The notes under the pieces are model-generated. The model ran no database searches, had not been told where the DNA came from, and saw only the letters and a list, made by a program, of their open reading frames with translations. A program made the translations under genes and the position numbers. Positions 1 through 8,777 of a stretch of DNA of 64,000 nt are shown here, in pieces; the stretch's first letter is position 1; each line of letters opens with the position of its first letter. This DNA is from an uncultured Bacteroidota bacterium (GTDB lineage Bacteria; Bacteroidota; Bacteroidia; Chitinophagales; Chitinophagaceae), in the NCBI GenBank assembly GCA_903887415.1, contig CAISPO010000029.1:62001-126000 (forward strand). Direction: 5' to 3'.

Positions 1-427
1 ATTCATTTGTTTTGGGCAGATGCCCCAGTTCGTCCTCCTTTATCAAAGCGCCTGTGCTGCCGCTTATTTGCATCCGGTACAGCACAGGCTCCCGGTTTTT
101 TACCTGGACTATAAACAACACCGGATCTCCATTTATCTCGTAAAGCCCAGCTATTTTCGATTGTTGCATTTTGCGGATGTCCCACAGGCTGCTTTCCAAT
201 GTTTTTGTACTTACTACCTTTCTTTGTTTATCGTAAACAGTAATATCAATACCTTCCTTCCGTGTACTATGAAAAAAGAGTGTGTTGCCATTTTTTAATT
301 GCAACAACTTATTCCAGCCATATTCAGGTTCATCAAACTCTTCGCTTTTTTCTATCGCGGTCTGTTGCGCTGATACTGAACTTGTGTACAGCAACATTGC
401 TGCCGCAAAAAACAAGATTACCCTCAT
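1..427 (-). CDS. secreted protein of unknown function, cut by window edge (tandem paralog)
   Basis: The frame stays open from an ATG at 427 down to base 1, so only the N-terminal 142 residues are visible. They start with a signal peptide ending SVSAQQ. The rest matches the neighbouring gene at 547-2262 closely, roughly two thirds identical, with shared blocks such as IEKSEEF, EPEYGWNKL, LKNGNTL, HSTRK and QSKIAGL. The two genes lie head to tail about 120 bases apart, so this is a tandem duplication. I recognise no known domain. The periodic beta-rich sequence suggests an extracytoplasmic fold, but that is inference. Confidence 0.85.
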   Translation of the reverse strand, partial: MRVILFFAAAMLLYTSSVSAQQTAIEKSEEFDEPEYGWNKLLQLKNGNTLFFHSTRKEGIDITVYDKQRKVVSTKTLESSLWDIRKMQQSKIAGLYEINGDPVLFIVQVKNREPVLYRMQISGSTGALIKEDELGHLPKTNE

Positions 428-546
428 GCTTTTATTTTTAGTTAAAATACAATTGCGTGAGCAGACAATAAATCAATTATGAATGCCCGAAGAATAGCCC
501 CTACCGGCAAATTACTCCGAGATGTCCAGCCCTTAAAAAGTGCCTG

Positions 547-2262
547 CTACATAAACTTTATCCAGGCTATTTTTGCAGTTTTGCTGCGTCCATCACGCTC
601 CACGATCAGGGTAGCATAGGTATTGATATCCTTGTTATAGTCTGATGATTCGATATAGCAAAAAGTAGAGTTGCTCTTGTCCGCAGGTTCGCCAAACAAA
701 TAAAATTTGTCCATTTTGGGATCATTCAGCTTGTAGCACATGGTGTTGGTTGCAGAAACAGATGTTACCTTCTTCCTGTTTTCCTCCTCTTCTTCTTTGT
801 CCGAATTTCTTGGCAGATCATTGAATATTACATACCGCCCATTAGGGGCATTGATATAATCATAAGACAGGAATTCGTTATCGTTTGACTTGTGTGTCAT
901 TGACTGGGGATATGAAAACAACCCCTTGCTCCTACCCGACATGTACAATATTGGCAGTGTACCCTGGGCCTGCTGCAATTTACTGATTGCATATCCTTTG
1001 ATCTCCGCACCGGTATCAGATAATTCAGATATTCCTACCGGCCCCAGTTCAGTAGTATAAGATGTATTCCCTAAATGACTGGAACCCGGCATCCCGGTAT
1101 GGCCGTGGGATTTTTTAACGTGAGCCAATTCTTCCATAAGAATAGTAGTAGTATTGTCTTTGTTCAATATCATGTTTTGAGGCACACCGTCGAACTCATA
1201 TTCTTTGTCTATGTTCTGCTGGCCATAAGCCAGTATTTTATCACCGGTCAGCGGTTGGGTACCCAGTAACTTCAAGGTTTCAGGATCTACATAATTCAGC
1301 AGGGCAATACAGGATAATTCCTTTTTGGCGTAAACATTAAAATTCAAATTGCTGAACATCATATTGTCCCACACTTTGCTGCCTTCCTTAGCCGTTACTA
1401 ATATCAGCAATTGAAGTTTATTGGTGTATTTATTGTAGATCATCACAGATTTCGCATCATTAAAGCCGTTTGATACATTAATAAGTGAATGAGTGAACTT
1501 TGTCTCACCAACATTGATCTTTGACAAAATAACCTTGGGAGATGCATCTTCATCCGCCTTGCCATTATAACCATATGATGCTATAAAAACACGCTTATTG
1601 CCGTCCACAGTAGCGCCTATATACCTCAGGTATTTATACTTTCCATCGGGCGAGTCATAAAAAGCAGTATTGAGTATTGTATGTGTGCCGTCATAATGCA
1701 CAACCTTTATACGCTTGTTGCGGTCATGCGAAAAACCATCAAAAAATATGGCCGCATAACAATCTGAATTAGGATCTTTTTCAACGATAATATCGGGCAT
1801 ATCCACCCCTCCGAAAGCTATCGCATAGCCCTGTGCCATTCCCATCTTAGGCAAGTAGCCCAGTTTATCTTCTTTTACTATCGCCGCAGTGTTTGGGTTA
1901 ATGCGCATGCGGTAGAGCGTTGGCGCTTTGTCATCGGCCTGAACTATGAAAATAACGGGTTCACCGTTTATTTCAAAGAGACCAGCTATTTTCGATTGCT
2001 TCATTTTACCTATATCCCAAAGATTGCTTTCCAATGTTTTGGACGCAATCTGCTTCCTTTGTGCATTGTACACAGTAACCTCTATGCCGTCCTTTCTGGT
2101 GCTATGAAAATAAAGCGTGTTGCCGTTCTTAAGCTGCATCAGCTTGTTCCAGCCGTATTCCGGTTCTTCAAATTCTTCGCTTTTTTCAATTGCCGCCTGT
2201 TGTGCAAACAAGGCATTAAAACACAGCAGCATGGCTGCTACAATAAGTAGGGGTTTCCTCAT
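547..2262 (-). CDS. secreted protein of unknown function (571 aa)
   Basis: The protein is 571 residues with an N-terminal signal peptide (hydrophobic stretch at residues 4-20, ending LFAQQ). No lipobox, membrane segment or catalytic motif is obvious after it. The body is rich in alternating hydrophobic and polar residues, with repeated Y/F-x-x-G patterns, as in secreted beta-propeller or beta-sandwich proteins. There is an acidic run KEEEEEN near residue 492. The N-terminal 142 residues are paralogous to the truncated upstream gene. It is probably exported to the periplasm or surface; no specific role can be given. Confidence 0.85.
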   Translation of the reverse strand: MRKPLLIVAAMLLCFNALFAQQAAIEKSEEFEEPEYGWNKLMQLKNGNTLYFHSTRKDGIEVTVYNAQRKQIASKTLESNLWDIGKMKQSKIAGLFEINGEPVIFIVQADDKAPTLYRMRINPNTAAIVKEDKLGYLPKMGMAQGYAIAFGGVDMPDIIVEKDPNSDCYAAIFFDGFSHDRNKRIKVVHYDGTHTILNTAFYDSPDGKYKYLRYIGATVDGNKRVFIASYGYNGKADEDASPKVILSKINVGETKFTHSLINVSNGFNDAKSVMIYNKYTNKLQLLILVTAKEGSKVWDNMMFSNLNFNVYAKKELSCIALLNYVDPETLKLLGTQPLTGDKILAYGQQNIDKEYEFDGVPQNMILNKDNTTTILMEELAHVKKSHGHTGMPGSSHLGNTSYTTELGPVGISELSDTGAEIKGYAISKLQQAQGTLPILYMSGRSKGLFSYPQSMTHKSNDNEFLSYDYINAPNGRYVIFNDLPRNSDKEEEEENRKKVTSVSATNTMCYKLNDPKMDKFYLFGEPADKSNSTFCYIESSDYNKDINTYATLIVERDGRSKTAKIAWIKFM

Positions 2263-2370
2263 AAGTTTATTTTTTTACAAGATAGAAGAATAATTTTAAA
2301 ATCTTATAGCGATGAATATTAAACACTTGTTATCAACCAGCCGTGTAGTGTTTGCGAAAGGGAACAGGGA

Positions 2371-3153
2371 TTACTCATTCGCATCTGCAGCATGCTTCAG
2401 GGCCAGCAGTTTTTCCCTTTGGTCCATTGCGGCATTGTATCCTAGGTCGAAGATCTGGTCTGCCTGCTTCATTTCAAATATGCCGTAGCCCGCAAGCAGG
2501 GGCTCAATATAAATATGACATGCTTTGGCCCGCTCCTTCACGCTGTTGGCAATCACCAAGTGGAAACACTGGTCCATGAGGGTGGCTTTATCAAGCGTGA
2601 TGGGAGTGTTTGCATCGCGCAGCTTGTTTACGTGCGAACCGATGATGATATTGCAGCGCCCCAGCAGCGGCTCGATAGGCAGGTTGTTGAGTATGCCGCC
2701 ATCAAGAAGCTGGTAATCTTTGTATGGTGTTGGCTGAAAAACCACCGGCACCGACGCCGACCCAAGTATTGCATCAAACAACGGCCCGTCGGAAAAAGTA
2801 ACGGACGCGCCGGTCAAGATGTCGGTAGCCACAACGAACAGTGGTATTTTTAGGCCGGAAAAATTGTCTTCCGGTATCAGCTCGGCAAGTTTTTTGCGCA
2901 GGCCTTCCAGGTTGAACAGGCCATTCTTCATCCACAAAAAATCCTTTATACCAAAATAGGTTTGCGTCTTTAATGTTTCCAATATCTTTTCCGGAGAGAC
3001 ACCCGCAGCATAGAGCGCCCCGATCACTGCACCGGCACTAACTCCGGATATGGCAGATAATGTTATCTCCAGTTCATCCAGCGCCTTTAAGACGCCGAGA
3101 TGCGCTGCTCCCCTTGCCCCACCACCTGATAATACAATGCCGACTTTTTGCAT
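2371..3153 (-). CDS. patatin-like phospholipase family protein
   Basis: A 260-residue single-domain patatin. The oxyanion-hole motif GGGARG is at residues 10-15, the nucleophile elbow GVSAG at 37-41 (Ser39), and the dyad aspartate in LLDGG at Asp151. This is the full catalytic set of the family, which hydrolyses acyl chains from lipids. The length fits the short RssA/YchK-type bacterial members. There is no signal peptide, so it is probably cytoplasmic or membrane-peripheral. A REP-like palindromic element lies just upstream. The substrate cannot be predicted. Confidence 0.92.
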   Translation of the reverse strand: MQKVGIVLSGGGARGAAHLGVLKALDELEITLSAISGVSAGAVIGALYAAGVSPEKILETLKTQTYFGIKDFLWMKNGLFNLEGLRKKLAELIPEDNFSGLKIPLFVVATDILTGASVTFSDGPLFDAILGSASVPVVFQPTPYKDYQLLDGGILNNLPIEPLLGRCNIIIGSHVNKLRDANTPITLDKATLMDQCFHLVIANSVKERAKACHIYIEPLLAGYGIFEMKQADQIFDLGYNAAMDQREKLLALKHAADANE

Positions 3154-3164
3154 GATGTCCCAAA

Positions 3165-3254
3165 ATTATTACGCCCCTTCAGGGCTGTGTGTTGTGTATC
3201 CATCATACCGGGGGCTTCACCCCCGGCTGATATATTACGGACCTTCAGGCCTTT
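3165..3254. repeat. REP-like palindromic intergenic element
   Basis: A perfect GC-rich hairpin (CCGGGGG at 3208-3214, loop CTTCA, CCCCCGG at 3220-3226) is flanked by two direct copies of a TATTACG..CCTTCAGG word (about 3167-3185 and 3232-3250). The element fills the gap between the patatin gene and hutI. Its form is that of the REP/BIME-type elements common between genes of Bacteroidota. No transposase is next to it. Confidence 0.7.
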
Positions 3255-3262
3255 TCATTTTT

Positions 3263-4486
3263 TTAAAAGATAAGCCGCTCAATATTATTGTTTCCATAGT
3301 CATACGGAAGGTAAGCCAGCGATGGTATCTTCCTGGTAATGATGAGGTTAGCGCGTTTTCCCACTTTGACCGTGCCCATCTCATTTTCCAGCTCCATGGC
3401 AGCGGCGCCATTCAGGGTTACAGCATTCACAGCCTCTTCGGGCGTCATCTTCAGTTGGGTGCAGGCAATAGTCAAAAGGAAAGGAACATTACCTGATGGG
3501 CAAGACCCTGGGTTATAATCAGTTGCCAGGCATACCGGAAGCCCTGCATCTATAATCTTTCGGGCCGGCTGGTAGTGCATGCCAAGGAAAAAAGCCGCCC
3601 CTGGGAGCAGAGTAGGCATAGTCGTACCGGTTTTCAATGACTCTATTTCCGCTTCCGATACGCACTCTAAATGATCTACACTCAATGCATTATGCTTTAC
3701 ACCCACTTGAACGCCACCGGAAAAATGCAATTGGTTGGCATGTATCTTTGGTTTGAGGCCGTATTTTAATCCTGCCTCCAGCAAACGCTCGGTTTCGGGG
3801 ATACCGAAAAAGCCCTCCTCACAAAAAACATCAATGAAATCTGCCAGCCCTTCACCGGCAACAACCGGGAGCATTTTATCTATTATCAGATTTACGTAAC
3901 CTTCTTTATTCTGCTTATATTCAAGCGGATACGCATGAGCAGCTAAAAATGAAGCCTTTACCGGAATACCGCCATTTTCTTTGAGCTTACGGATCACACG
4001 GAGCATCTTCAGTTCCCCCTCCAGGCATAATCCATAGCCGCTTTTTATCTCTATAGCCCCAGTACCTTGGGCCATTACCCGGCGCAACCGCTCCAGGCTA
4101 TGGTCATACAGTTCAGACTCATCCATCTCGTTGAGGCGGCGGGCAGAATTAAGTATCCCCCCTCCCCTACGGGCTATTTCTTCATAGGTCAGTCCCTTAA
4201 TGCGGTCAACAAATTCGCCATCACGAGGGGCGGCGAAAACGAGGTGGGTATGACTGTCGCACCATGCAGGCAGCACCATCTTACCGGAAGCATCTATGTA
4301 TTCATCTGACTGGTTTTCAGGCATAAAATCCATATCACCGAAACTGTGAATGAAGCCATTTTCTACCAAAAGCCAGGCATTTTCAATAGATGGCAGAACG
4401 GCCATGTCTTTTCCGGCTACCCGGGAACGGCCTTCTCCGGCCTCTACCTGGTGCAGTTGTTTAATGTTGGATATAAGAATGCGCAT
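3263..4486 (-). CDS. hutI: imidazolonepropionase
   Basis: Hydrolyses 4-imidazolone-5-propanoate to N-formimino-L-glutamate, the third step of histidine degradation. It is an amidohydrolase-fold enzyme: the metal motif DSHTHLVF is near residue 80, followed by the family blocks IEIKSGYGL, HANQLHFSGG, DHLE and LATDYNPGS. I chose the ATG at 4486 (407 aa) because the alternative three codons upstream is a TTG that overlaps the -7 promoter box. The leader would then be only a few nucleotides. No other hut genes are in the window, so the rest of the pathway must lie elsewhere. Confidence 0.95.
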   Translation of the reverse strand: MRILISNIKQLHQVEAGEGRSRVAGKDMAVLPSIENAWLLVENGFIHSFGDMDFMPENQSDEYIDASGKMVLPAWCDSHTHLVFAAPRDGEFVDRIKGLTYEEIARRGGGILNSARRLNEMDESELYDHSLERLRRVMAQGTGAIEIKSGYGLCLEGELKMLRVIRKLKENGGIPVKASFLAAHAYPLEYKQNKEGYVNLIIDKMLPVVAGEGLADFIDVFCEEGFFGIPETERLLEAGLKYGLKPKIHANQLHFSGGVQVGVKHNALSVDHLECVSEAEIESLKTGTTMPTLLPGAAFFLGMHYQPARKIIDAGLPVCLATDYNPGSCPSGNVPFLLTIACTQLKMTPEEAVNAVTLNGAAAMELENEMGTVKVGKRANLIITRKIPSLAYLPYDYGNNNIERLIF

Positions 4487-4492
4487 GTGGGT

Positions 4493-4521
4493 CAAAAGTA
4501 AGGAAAGTATTCAGGAACAAA
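4493..4521 (-). promoter_or_regulatory. Bacteroidota-type promoter of hutI
   Basis: On the minus strand there is TTTG (4521-4518), a 17-nt spacer and TACTTTTG (4500-4493), matching the TTTG / TAnnTTTG consensus. Only six bases separate it from the hutI ATG, so the mRNA is probably leaderless or nearly so. Confidence 0.65.
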
Positions 4522-4590
4522 CAATGTGCGCTGGCGTTAAACTCCGACCTGTAAGTTTCGTCAAACTATCATATCAATAACAAAACAACC

Positions 4591-4974
4591 ATGAAGAACT
4601 TGATGAAAAGTACGTTTACAATTTTGCTGCTGGCCAGCGCGACTACCCTATTTGCCCAACAACAGCAAATGCCGCAGAGATCACCGGAGGAAAGAGCTCA
4701 ACGGCAAACCATGTGGATGCAGAATAACCTGGGGCTAACCCAGGATCAAAACAAAAAAGTATATGACATCATGCTCTATCATGCCCAACAAGCTGATGCC
4801 GACAAAAATATGGCTCCTGGACCGGATAAGAAGATGGACAAGAAGGAACTGAAAAGGGACACAGAAGCAGAATTAAAAGCTGTGCTTACCGGCGACCAGT
4901 ACCAGAGATACCAGCAACACGTGCAGGAAATGAAGGCAAGGAGGCAGGAACAGCGCCGGGGAGGTGGGTACTAG
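4591..4974 (+). CDS. small secreted Spy/LTxxQ-like protein
   Basis: A 127-residue protein with a signal peptide ending TLFAQQ, then a Gln/Arg/Lys-rich helical region with an SPEERAQ block and one LTQDQNKKV segment, the pattern of LTxxQ (Spy/CpxP-like) periplasmic proteins. A second LT-x-x-Q-type match, LTGDQYQRY, lies near residue 100. The C-terminus is basic and Gly-rich. The next gene (5055-5408) has the same architecture and an SPEKRAQ block, so the two are diverged tandem paralogs. A chaperone-like or envelope-stress role is inferred from the family only. Confidence 0.8.
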   Translation: MKNLMKSTFTILLLASATTLFAQQQQMPQRSPEERAQRQTMWMQNNLGLTQDQNKKVYDIMLYHAQQADADKNMAPGPDKKMDKKELKRDTEAELKAVLTGDQYQRYQQHVQEMKARRQEQRRGGGY

Positions 4975-5054
4975 TTGTAAGTATGCGACGAAGAGGGCAG
5001 CAAAATGCATGGCTCCTATTTTAAATGCTATTTTTGCTGTTCAAACATAATTCC

Positions 5055-5408
5055 ATGAAACGCATTGGCATTCTTTTAGCAGTATGTATATGGTTATCGC
5101 TTTCTGGTTATGCCCAGCCTGTGTGGTCGCCTGAGAAGCGGGCGCAGATGGAGCTCGAATGGATGCGCGACAGCCTGCGCCTGACCCCCGTGCAGGAAAA
5201 AAAGGCGCGGCCTGTATCTGTAAATTTCCAGAAACAAATGGATGGGGCGGATGGCGCAGAGAAAAAGCAACAGGATCTGATGCGGAAAAAAGATGCGGCC
5301 ATGAAGCGCATTTTGAACGGGGAACAGTATAAACTATATTATCGCCGGGAGCAGGAGATAAGATCACGGCCTAAGCCGGATCGCAGCGGCAAGCGGCAGG
5401 CGTACTAG
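5055..5408 (+). CDS. small secreted Spy/LTxxQ-like protein, paralog
   Basis: I start at the ATG at 5055 (MKRIGIL..., 117 aa) because it opens a normal signal peptide ending SGYAQP; the longer frame from 5025 adds an unlikely hydrophobic extension. The mature part has SPEKRAQ, an LTPVQEKK segment and LNGEQYKLYYRR, matching the preceding gene in order. A heptamer repeat array begins two bases after the stop codon. Confidence 0.78.
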   Translation: MKRIGILLAVCIWLSLSGYAQPVWSPEKRAQMELEWMRDSLRLTPVQEKKARPVSVNFQKQMDGADGAEKKQQDLMRKKDAAMKRILNGEQYKLYYRREQEIRSRPKPDRSGKRQAY

Positions 5409-5410
5409 AT

Positions 5411-5445
5411 CCAGTAGGCAGTTTACAGTAGGCAGTTGGCAATTC
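5411..5445. repeat. degenerate heptamer array, CAGT type
   Basis: Five consecutive 7-nt units (5411-5417, 5418-5424, 5425-5431, 5432-5438, 5439-5445), four of the form NCAGTNN and the last GCAATTC. The array starts two bases after the TAG of the preceding gene and ends just before the convergent DUF922 gene. It belongs to the same class as the array after the thiolase gene and the one inside dnaX. Confidence 0.75.
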
Positions 5446-5453
5446 TAATTTCT

Positions 5454-6503
5454 TTAGTAGCAGCCACATGCCTTTACTTGCTGTGATACCTTGTCTTGCC
5501 AGGCCTGCTGCTGGGCGGGAATGGTGCCGTGGGCGGTTTCGGTATCGTAGGCGTTTTGTTCTTCGGCTGTTTGGGCTTCGTATTGCTGCTGCAACTGCTG
5601 GAAACGCTCCTGGTAATTTTCTTTAGTGAATGCTGCATTGCGGAGCGCAGTAATTAATTCGCAGGTTTTTATAGCTGTTATATCGAAGTGGGCCTGCTCA
5701 TGGGCAAGGAGATAAGGATTGGTATTCACGGGGTTGAACCATGATTGTTCTTTGTTGAAATAGGGCGTAACTACCGCAGTAAATATCAATTGTCCCTTCT
5801 CTACCACCGTTGACGTAGTGAATAAATTGCCGCTGAAAGTGGTTGCTTTTTCCGGCAGGTCTTCCCTTACTGCGCCTTTAAAATCAGACTGCTGCAAGGG
5901 CTTTCGCATATCATAGACAATAAGGTTTTTCAGATCAGTTGTCTTGCCGATGGTTACATTTACTTTTACCTGGTCAGAGAGGGCGAATTTGTCTTTGTGC
6001 TGCACCCACCATTTTTCAAAGTCTTCCATGTTACGCTGGATTAAACGCCGGAGCTGCTTTTCCAGGTATTCAGCAGGGTCTGTGGTTATCTCACTTTGGC
6101 CGCTGCTGCTGAATTGTGAGAGCTTTTGACCGCCGGTATAGAATACAAACGTTGATGTAATGCCCACTACCCATTTAGCGCCTTTCCTTTTAATATCCAC
6201 GCGCAGGTCTTTAACGTTCATTATTATCGGCGGCTGCGATTTGTCCTGGGCGATATTTTTATCAACATAGTTTTTTATTGCCGTGGCTGTGCCATCCTCT
6301 AAAATTATTTTTTGCATTGCTCCACCATCGGTCATTGTACCTATGCCGGCAGAATCAGGAATGCTGTCGGTAACATCTGTGATGTAGTAGGTTTTGGGCG
6401 AGTAAGTTGCAGCTTCTTGTCTTAATTGAATAACCTTTGCATCCTGTGCTGAAACATGGATAACAGAGATCGTAAACATGGTAATTAAAAAGAGAAATCT
6501 CAT
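5454..6503 (-). CDS. DUF922 secreted zinc metalloprotease-like protein
   Basis: A 349-residue protein with a signal peptide ending HVSAQ. In the C-terminal half LLAHEQAHFDI carries the HExxH zinc signature typical of DUF922 proteins. After it comes a Gln-rich helical segment with a conserved-looking TAEEQ..YD..T..G pattern, and a Cys pair (ACGC) at the end. The N-terminal half is unassigned. It is probably a periplasmic or outer-surface peptidase; the substrate is unknown. Confidence 0.8.
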   Translation of the reverse strand: MRFLFLITMFTISVIHVSAQDAKVIQLRQEAATYSPKTYYITDVTDSIPDSAGIGTMTDGGAMQKIILEDGTATAIKNYVDKNIAQDKSQPPIIMNVKDLRVDIKRKGAKWVVGITSTFVFYTGGQKLSQFSSSGQSEITTDPAEYLEKQLRRLIQRNMEDFEKWWVQHKDKFALSDQVKVNVTIGKTTDLKNLIVYDMRKPLQQSDFKGAVREDLPEKATTFSGNLFTTSTVVEKGQLIFTAVVTPYFNKEQSWFNPVNTNPYLLAHEQAHFDITAIKTCELITALRNAAFTKENYQERFQQLQQQYEAQTAEEQNAYDTETAHGTIPAQQQAWQDKVSQQVKACGCY

Positions 6504-6614
6504 GCTTCAAAAATAGAGCAGGATTTTCAGGATTCGGGAGTTTTTAGGATTATAATCTGTTAAAAGAGTTGAGCCATAGGGCTATGAATGAGCAATTACC
6601 TGTACAAGCTGCGC

Positions 6615-7328
6615 TTAATGCTCTGGCTTTGATCTGAGCGCCCCCCTGAATACCTGGAGGCAAGCTGAGCACCCACCCAGCGACAGGGAGTCGTGCGGGA
6701 ATGGGGAGAAACCACATAGGTAATTGCTAGCCAATGTATCAGTCCTGCGTTTGCTATCAATGTAGTATGTATATGTTGAGCCTGCATGGCGGACGATGCG
6801 CATTTCATGGTTGGGACTGTGCAGCAGCACTAATGTATCGTTTACCGCCTCATAGGTACCTTTGGCAATATACGGCCCGCCGTGCTCCATCTCCATGCTA
6901 TTGTGCCTACCCCTGAAACAGTCAGCGTCCATTATAAAGAAGCGGTTGCCCGGCCGCAAGTCTCCCCCACTTTCCTCCATAATCAGCATATACCACCGGC
7001 CCTCTGCATTGAAATTCCGGAACTGACAGACATGCACTATACCCAGCCCACGCGCGCAGGTGAGCACCCCATAAAACACGAAGCCTAACCAAATTACATT
7101 GCCCAACACTACTTGAACCCCAACATCAAATCTGCGCATCCATTTAAAAAAAAGCAGGACTAGCCATAGCAGCAGCACGAGCACATATGCGACAACAGGC
7201 GTAAATAGAAAGTAGTGTACATTTTCGGTATCTACAAACCTATCAGTGCATACCAGCAAGCTAATGACCACTATGTCGAGTACAAGAGGAAATACCAATG
7301 GTGGAATATGGGGGTGTTTGCGGAGCAC
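6615..7328 (-). CDS. membrane protein of unknown function
   Basis: A 237-residue protein with about three membrane segments in the first 95 residues (VFPLVLDIVVISLLV, VVAYVLVLLLWLVLLFF, VIWLGFVFYGVL), followed by a soluble C-terminal domain with FFIMDADCF, GTYEAVNDTLVL and several Cys. The C-terminal domain reads like a small beta-rich periplasmic domain that reports a measured value, but no family is recognised. It is divergent from the thiolase gene. Confidence 0.6.
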   Translation of the reverse strand: MLRKHPHIPPLVFPLVLDIVVISLLVCTDRFVDTENVHYFLFTPVVAYVLVLLLWLVLLFFKWMRRFDVGVQVVLGNVIWLGFVFYGVLTCARGLGIVHVCQFRNFNAEGRWYMLIMEESGGDLRPGNRFFIMDADCFRGRHNSMEMEHGGPYIAKGTYEAVNDTLVLLHSPNHEMRIVRHAGSTYTYYIDSKRRTDTLASNYLCGFSPFPHDSLSLGGCSACLQVFRGALRSKPEH

Positions 7329-7482
7329 AAGAAATAAACGGATAGGAAGGAAAGTAAGTATGCGGAAATAAAAAACGGTTTTCGATTATTAAGCAAGGGG
7401 AATTGTAATCGTAACAAATACAAATTTGCCGTTGCTCAATTCCCAATTAAAAAACTAACTTTATACTCTAACATTTGAGCAG

Positions 7483-8658
7483 ATGCAAACAGCATATATA
7501 GTGGGCGGATACCGCACGGCAGTAGGAAAATCAAAACGTGGCGGTTTTCGTTTTTACCGGCCTGAAGACCTGGCGGTGGATGTAATAAAGGGGCTGCTTG
7601 CCAGCATGCCGCAACTGGATACCAAGCTGGTGGATGATGTAATAGTGGGCAATGCGGTGCCGGAAGCGGAACAAGGCTTGCAGGTGGGCAGGATAATAGC
7701 CAACAAAGCAATAGGCGAATGGGCTGCGGGAGTGACCGTGAACCGCTACTGCGGCAGCGGCCTGGAGGCAATAGCTATAGCGACTGCCCGGATACAGATG
7801 GGCATGGCTGACTGCATAATAGCAGGCGGCACGGAAAGCATGAGCCTTGTGCCAACCGCGGGCTGGCGCACTATGCCCAACTATGAATATGCAAAGGAGA
7901 ATGGCGACTACTACCTGAGTATGGGCCTTACCGCAGAGCAGGTGGCCAGCGACTACAAAGTCAGCCGGGAAGACCAGGATGCTTTTGCCCTGGCGTCTCA
8001 CCAAAAGGCGATACATGCTATAAAGGAAGGTTATTTTAAAGAAGGCATATTACCGATAACAGTGAAGGAAGTGTATGTGAATGAAAAAAATAAAAAGGCG
8101 GTGCGCGAAGTAATAGTTGACACTGATGAGGGCCCGAGGGCGGATACTTCATTACCGGTACTTGCCAAGCTGCCCGCAGTTTTTGCACAAGGTGGGTCAG
8201 TAACCGCAGGTAACTCATCACAAACATCGGATGGCGCAGCCTTTACGGTGGTGATGAGTGAAAAGCTGATGAACCAACTAGGGCTAAAACCAATAGGCCG
8301 ACTGGTGAACTGCGCTGCTGCCGGCGTGGACCCGCGCATAATGGGTATAGGCCCGATAAAGGCAGTGCCGAAGGTGCTGAAGCAAGCGGGAATGACGCTG
8401 AATGACATAGACCTAATAGAGCTCAATGAGGCATTTGCCTCTCAATCATTGGCGGTGATACGCGAATTGGGCATGAACCCGGATATAGTGAACATAAATG
8501 GCGGCGCCATCTCACTGGGCCACCCGCTAGGCTGCACCGGGGCTAAGCTAACCATACAAATACTGGGCGACCTGAAACGCCTCGACAAAAAATACGGCAT
8601 TGTAACTGCCTGCATAGGCGGCGGGCAAGGGATTGCAGGGATCATTGAACGGTGCTGA
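7483..8658 (+). CDS. acetyl-CoA C-acyltransferase (thiolase)
   Basis: Catalyses thiolytic cleavage of 3-ketoacyl-CoA or, in reverse, condensation of acetyl-CoA units. All three catalytic positions are present: Cys90 in NRYCGSG, His347 in GHPLGCTG and Cys377 in CIGGGQG. The 391-residue length is normal. No enoyl-CoA hydratase or dehydrogenase partner is adjacent, so beta-oxidation thiolase (FadA-type) and acetoacetyl-CoA thiolase cannot be separated. A strong intrinsic terminator follows. Confidence 0.95.
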   Translation: MQTAYIVGGYRTAVGKSKRGGFRFYRPEDLAVDVIKGLLASMPQLDTKLVDDVIVGNAVPEAEQGLQVGRIIANKAIGEWAAGVTVNRYCGSGLEAIAIATARIQMGMADCIIAGGTESMSLVPTAGWRTMPNYEYAKENGDYYLSMGLTAEQVASDYKVSREDQDAFALASHQKAIHAIKEGYFKEGILPITVKEVYVNEKNKKAVREVIVDTDEGPRADTSLPVLAKLPAVFAQGGSVTAGNSSQTSDGAAFTVVMSEKLMNQLGLKPIGRLVNCAAAGVDPRIMGIGPIKAVPKVLKQAGMTLNDIDLIELNEAFASQSLAVIRELGMNPDIVNINGGAISLGHPLGCTGAKLTIQILGDLKRLDKKYGIVTACIGGGQGIAGIIERC

Positions 8659-8660
8659 TA

Positions 8661-8681
8661 GCAGTTTACAGTTCGCACTAC
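8661..8681. repeat. short heptamer array, CAGT type
   Basis: Three 7-nt units (8661-8667, 8668-8674, 8675-8681), the first two fitting NCAGTTN and the third GCACTAC. They fill the gap between the thiolase stop codon and its terminator hairpin. Confidence 0.55.
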
Positions 8682-8682
8682 T

Positions 8683-8716
8683 ATCAGCCGGGATATCATT
8701 CCGGCTGATTTTTTTT
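8683..8716 (+). terminator. intrinsic terminator of the thiolase gene
   Basis: Stem ATCAGCCGG (8683-8691) pairs with CCGGCTGAT (8701-8709) around a 9-nt loop and is followed by an uninterrupted T tract. Confidence 0.9.
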
Positions 8717-8777
8717 AACATACCCCCAAGGCTATACTTAACTTTACATTAATATTAGCATTATAACTTCGCCGCCA

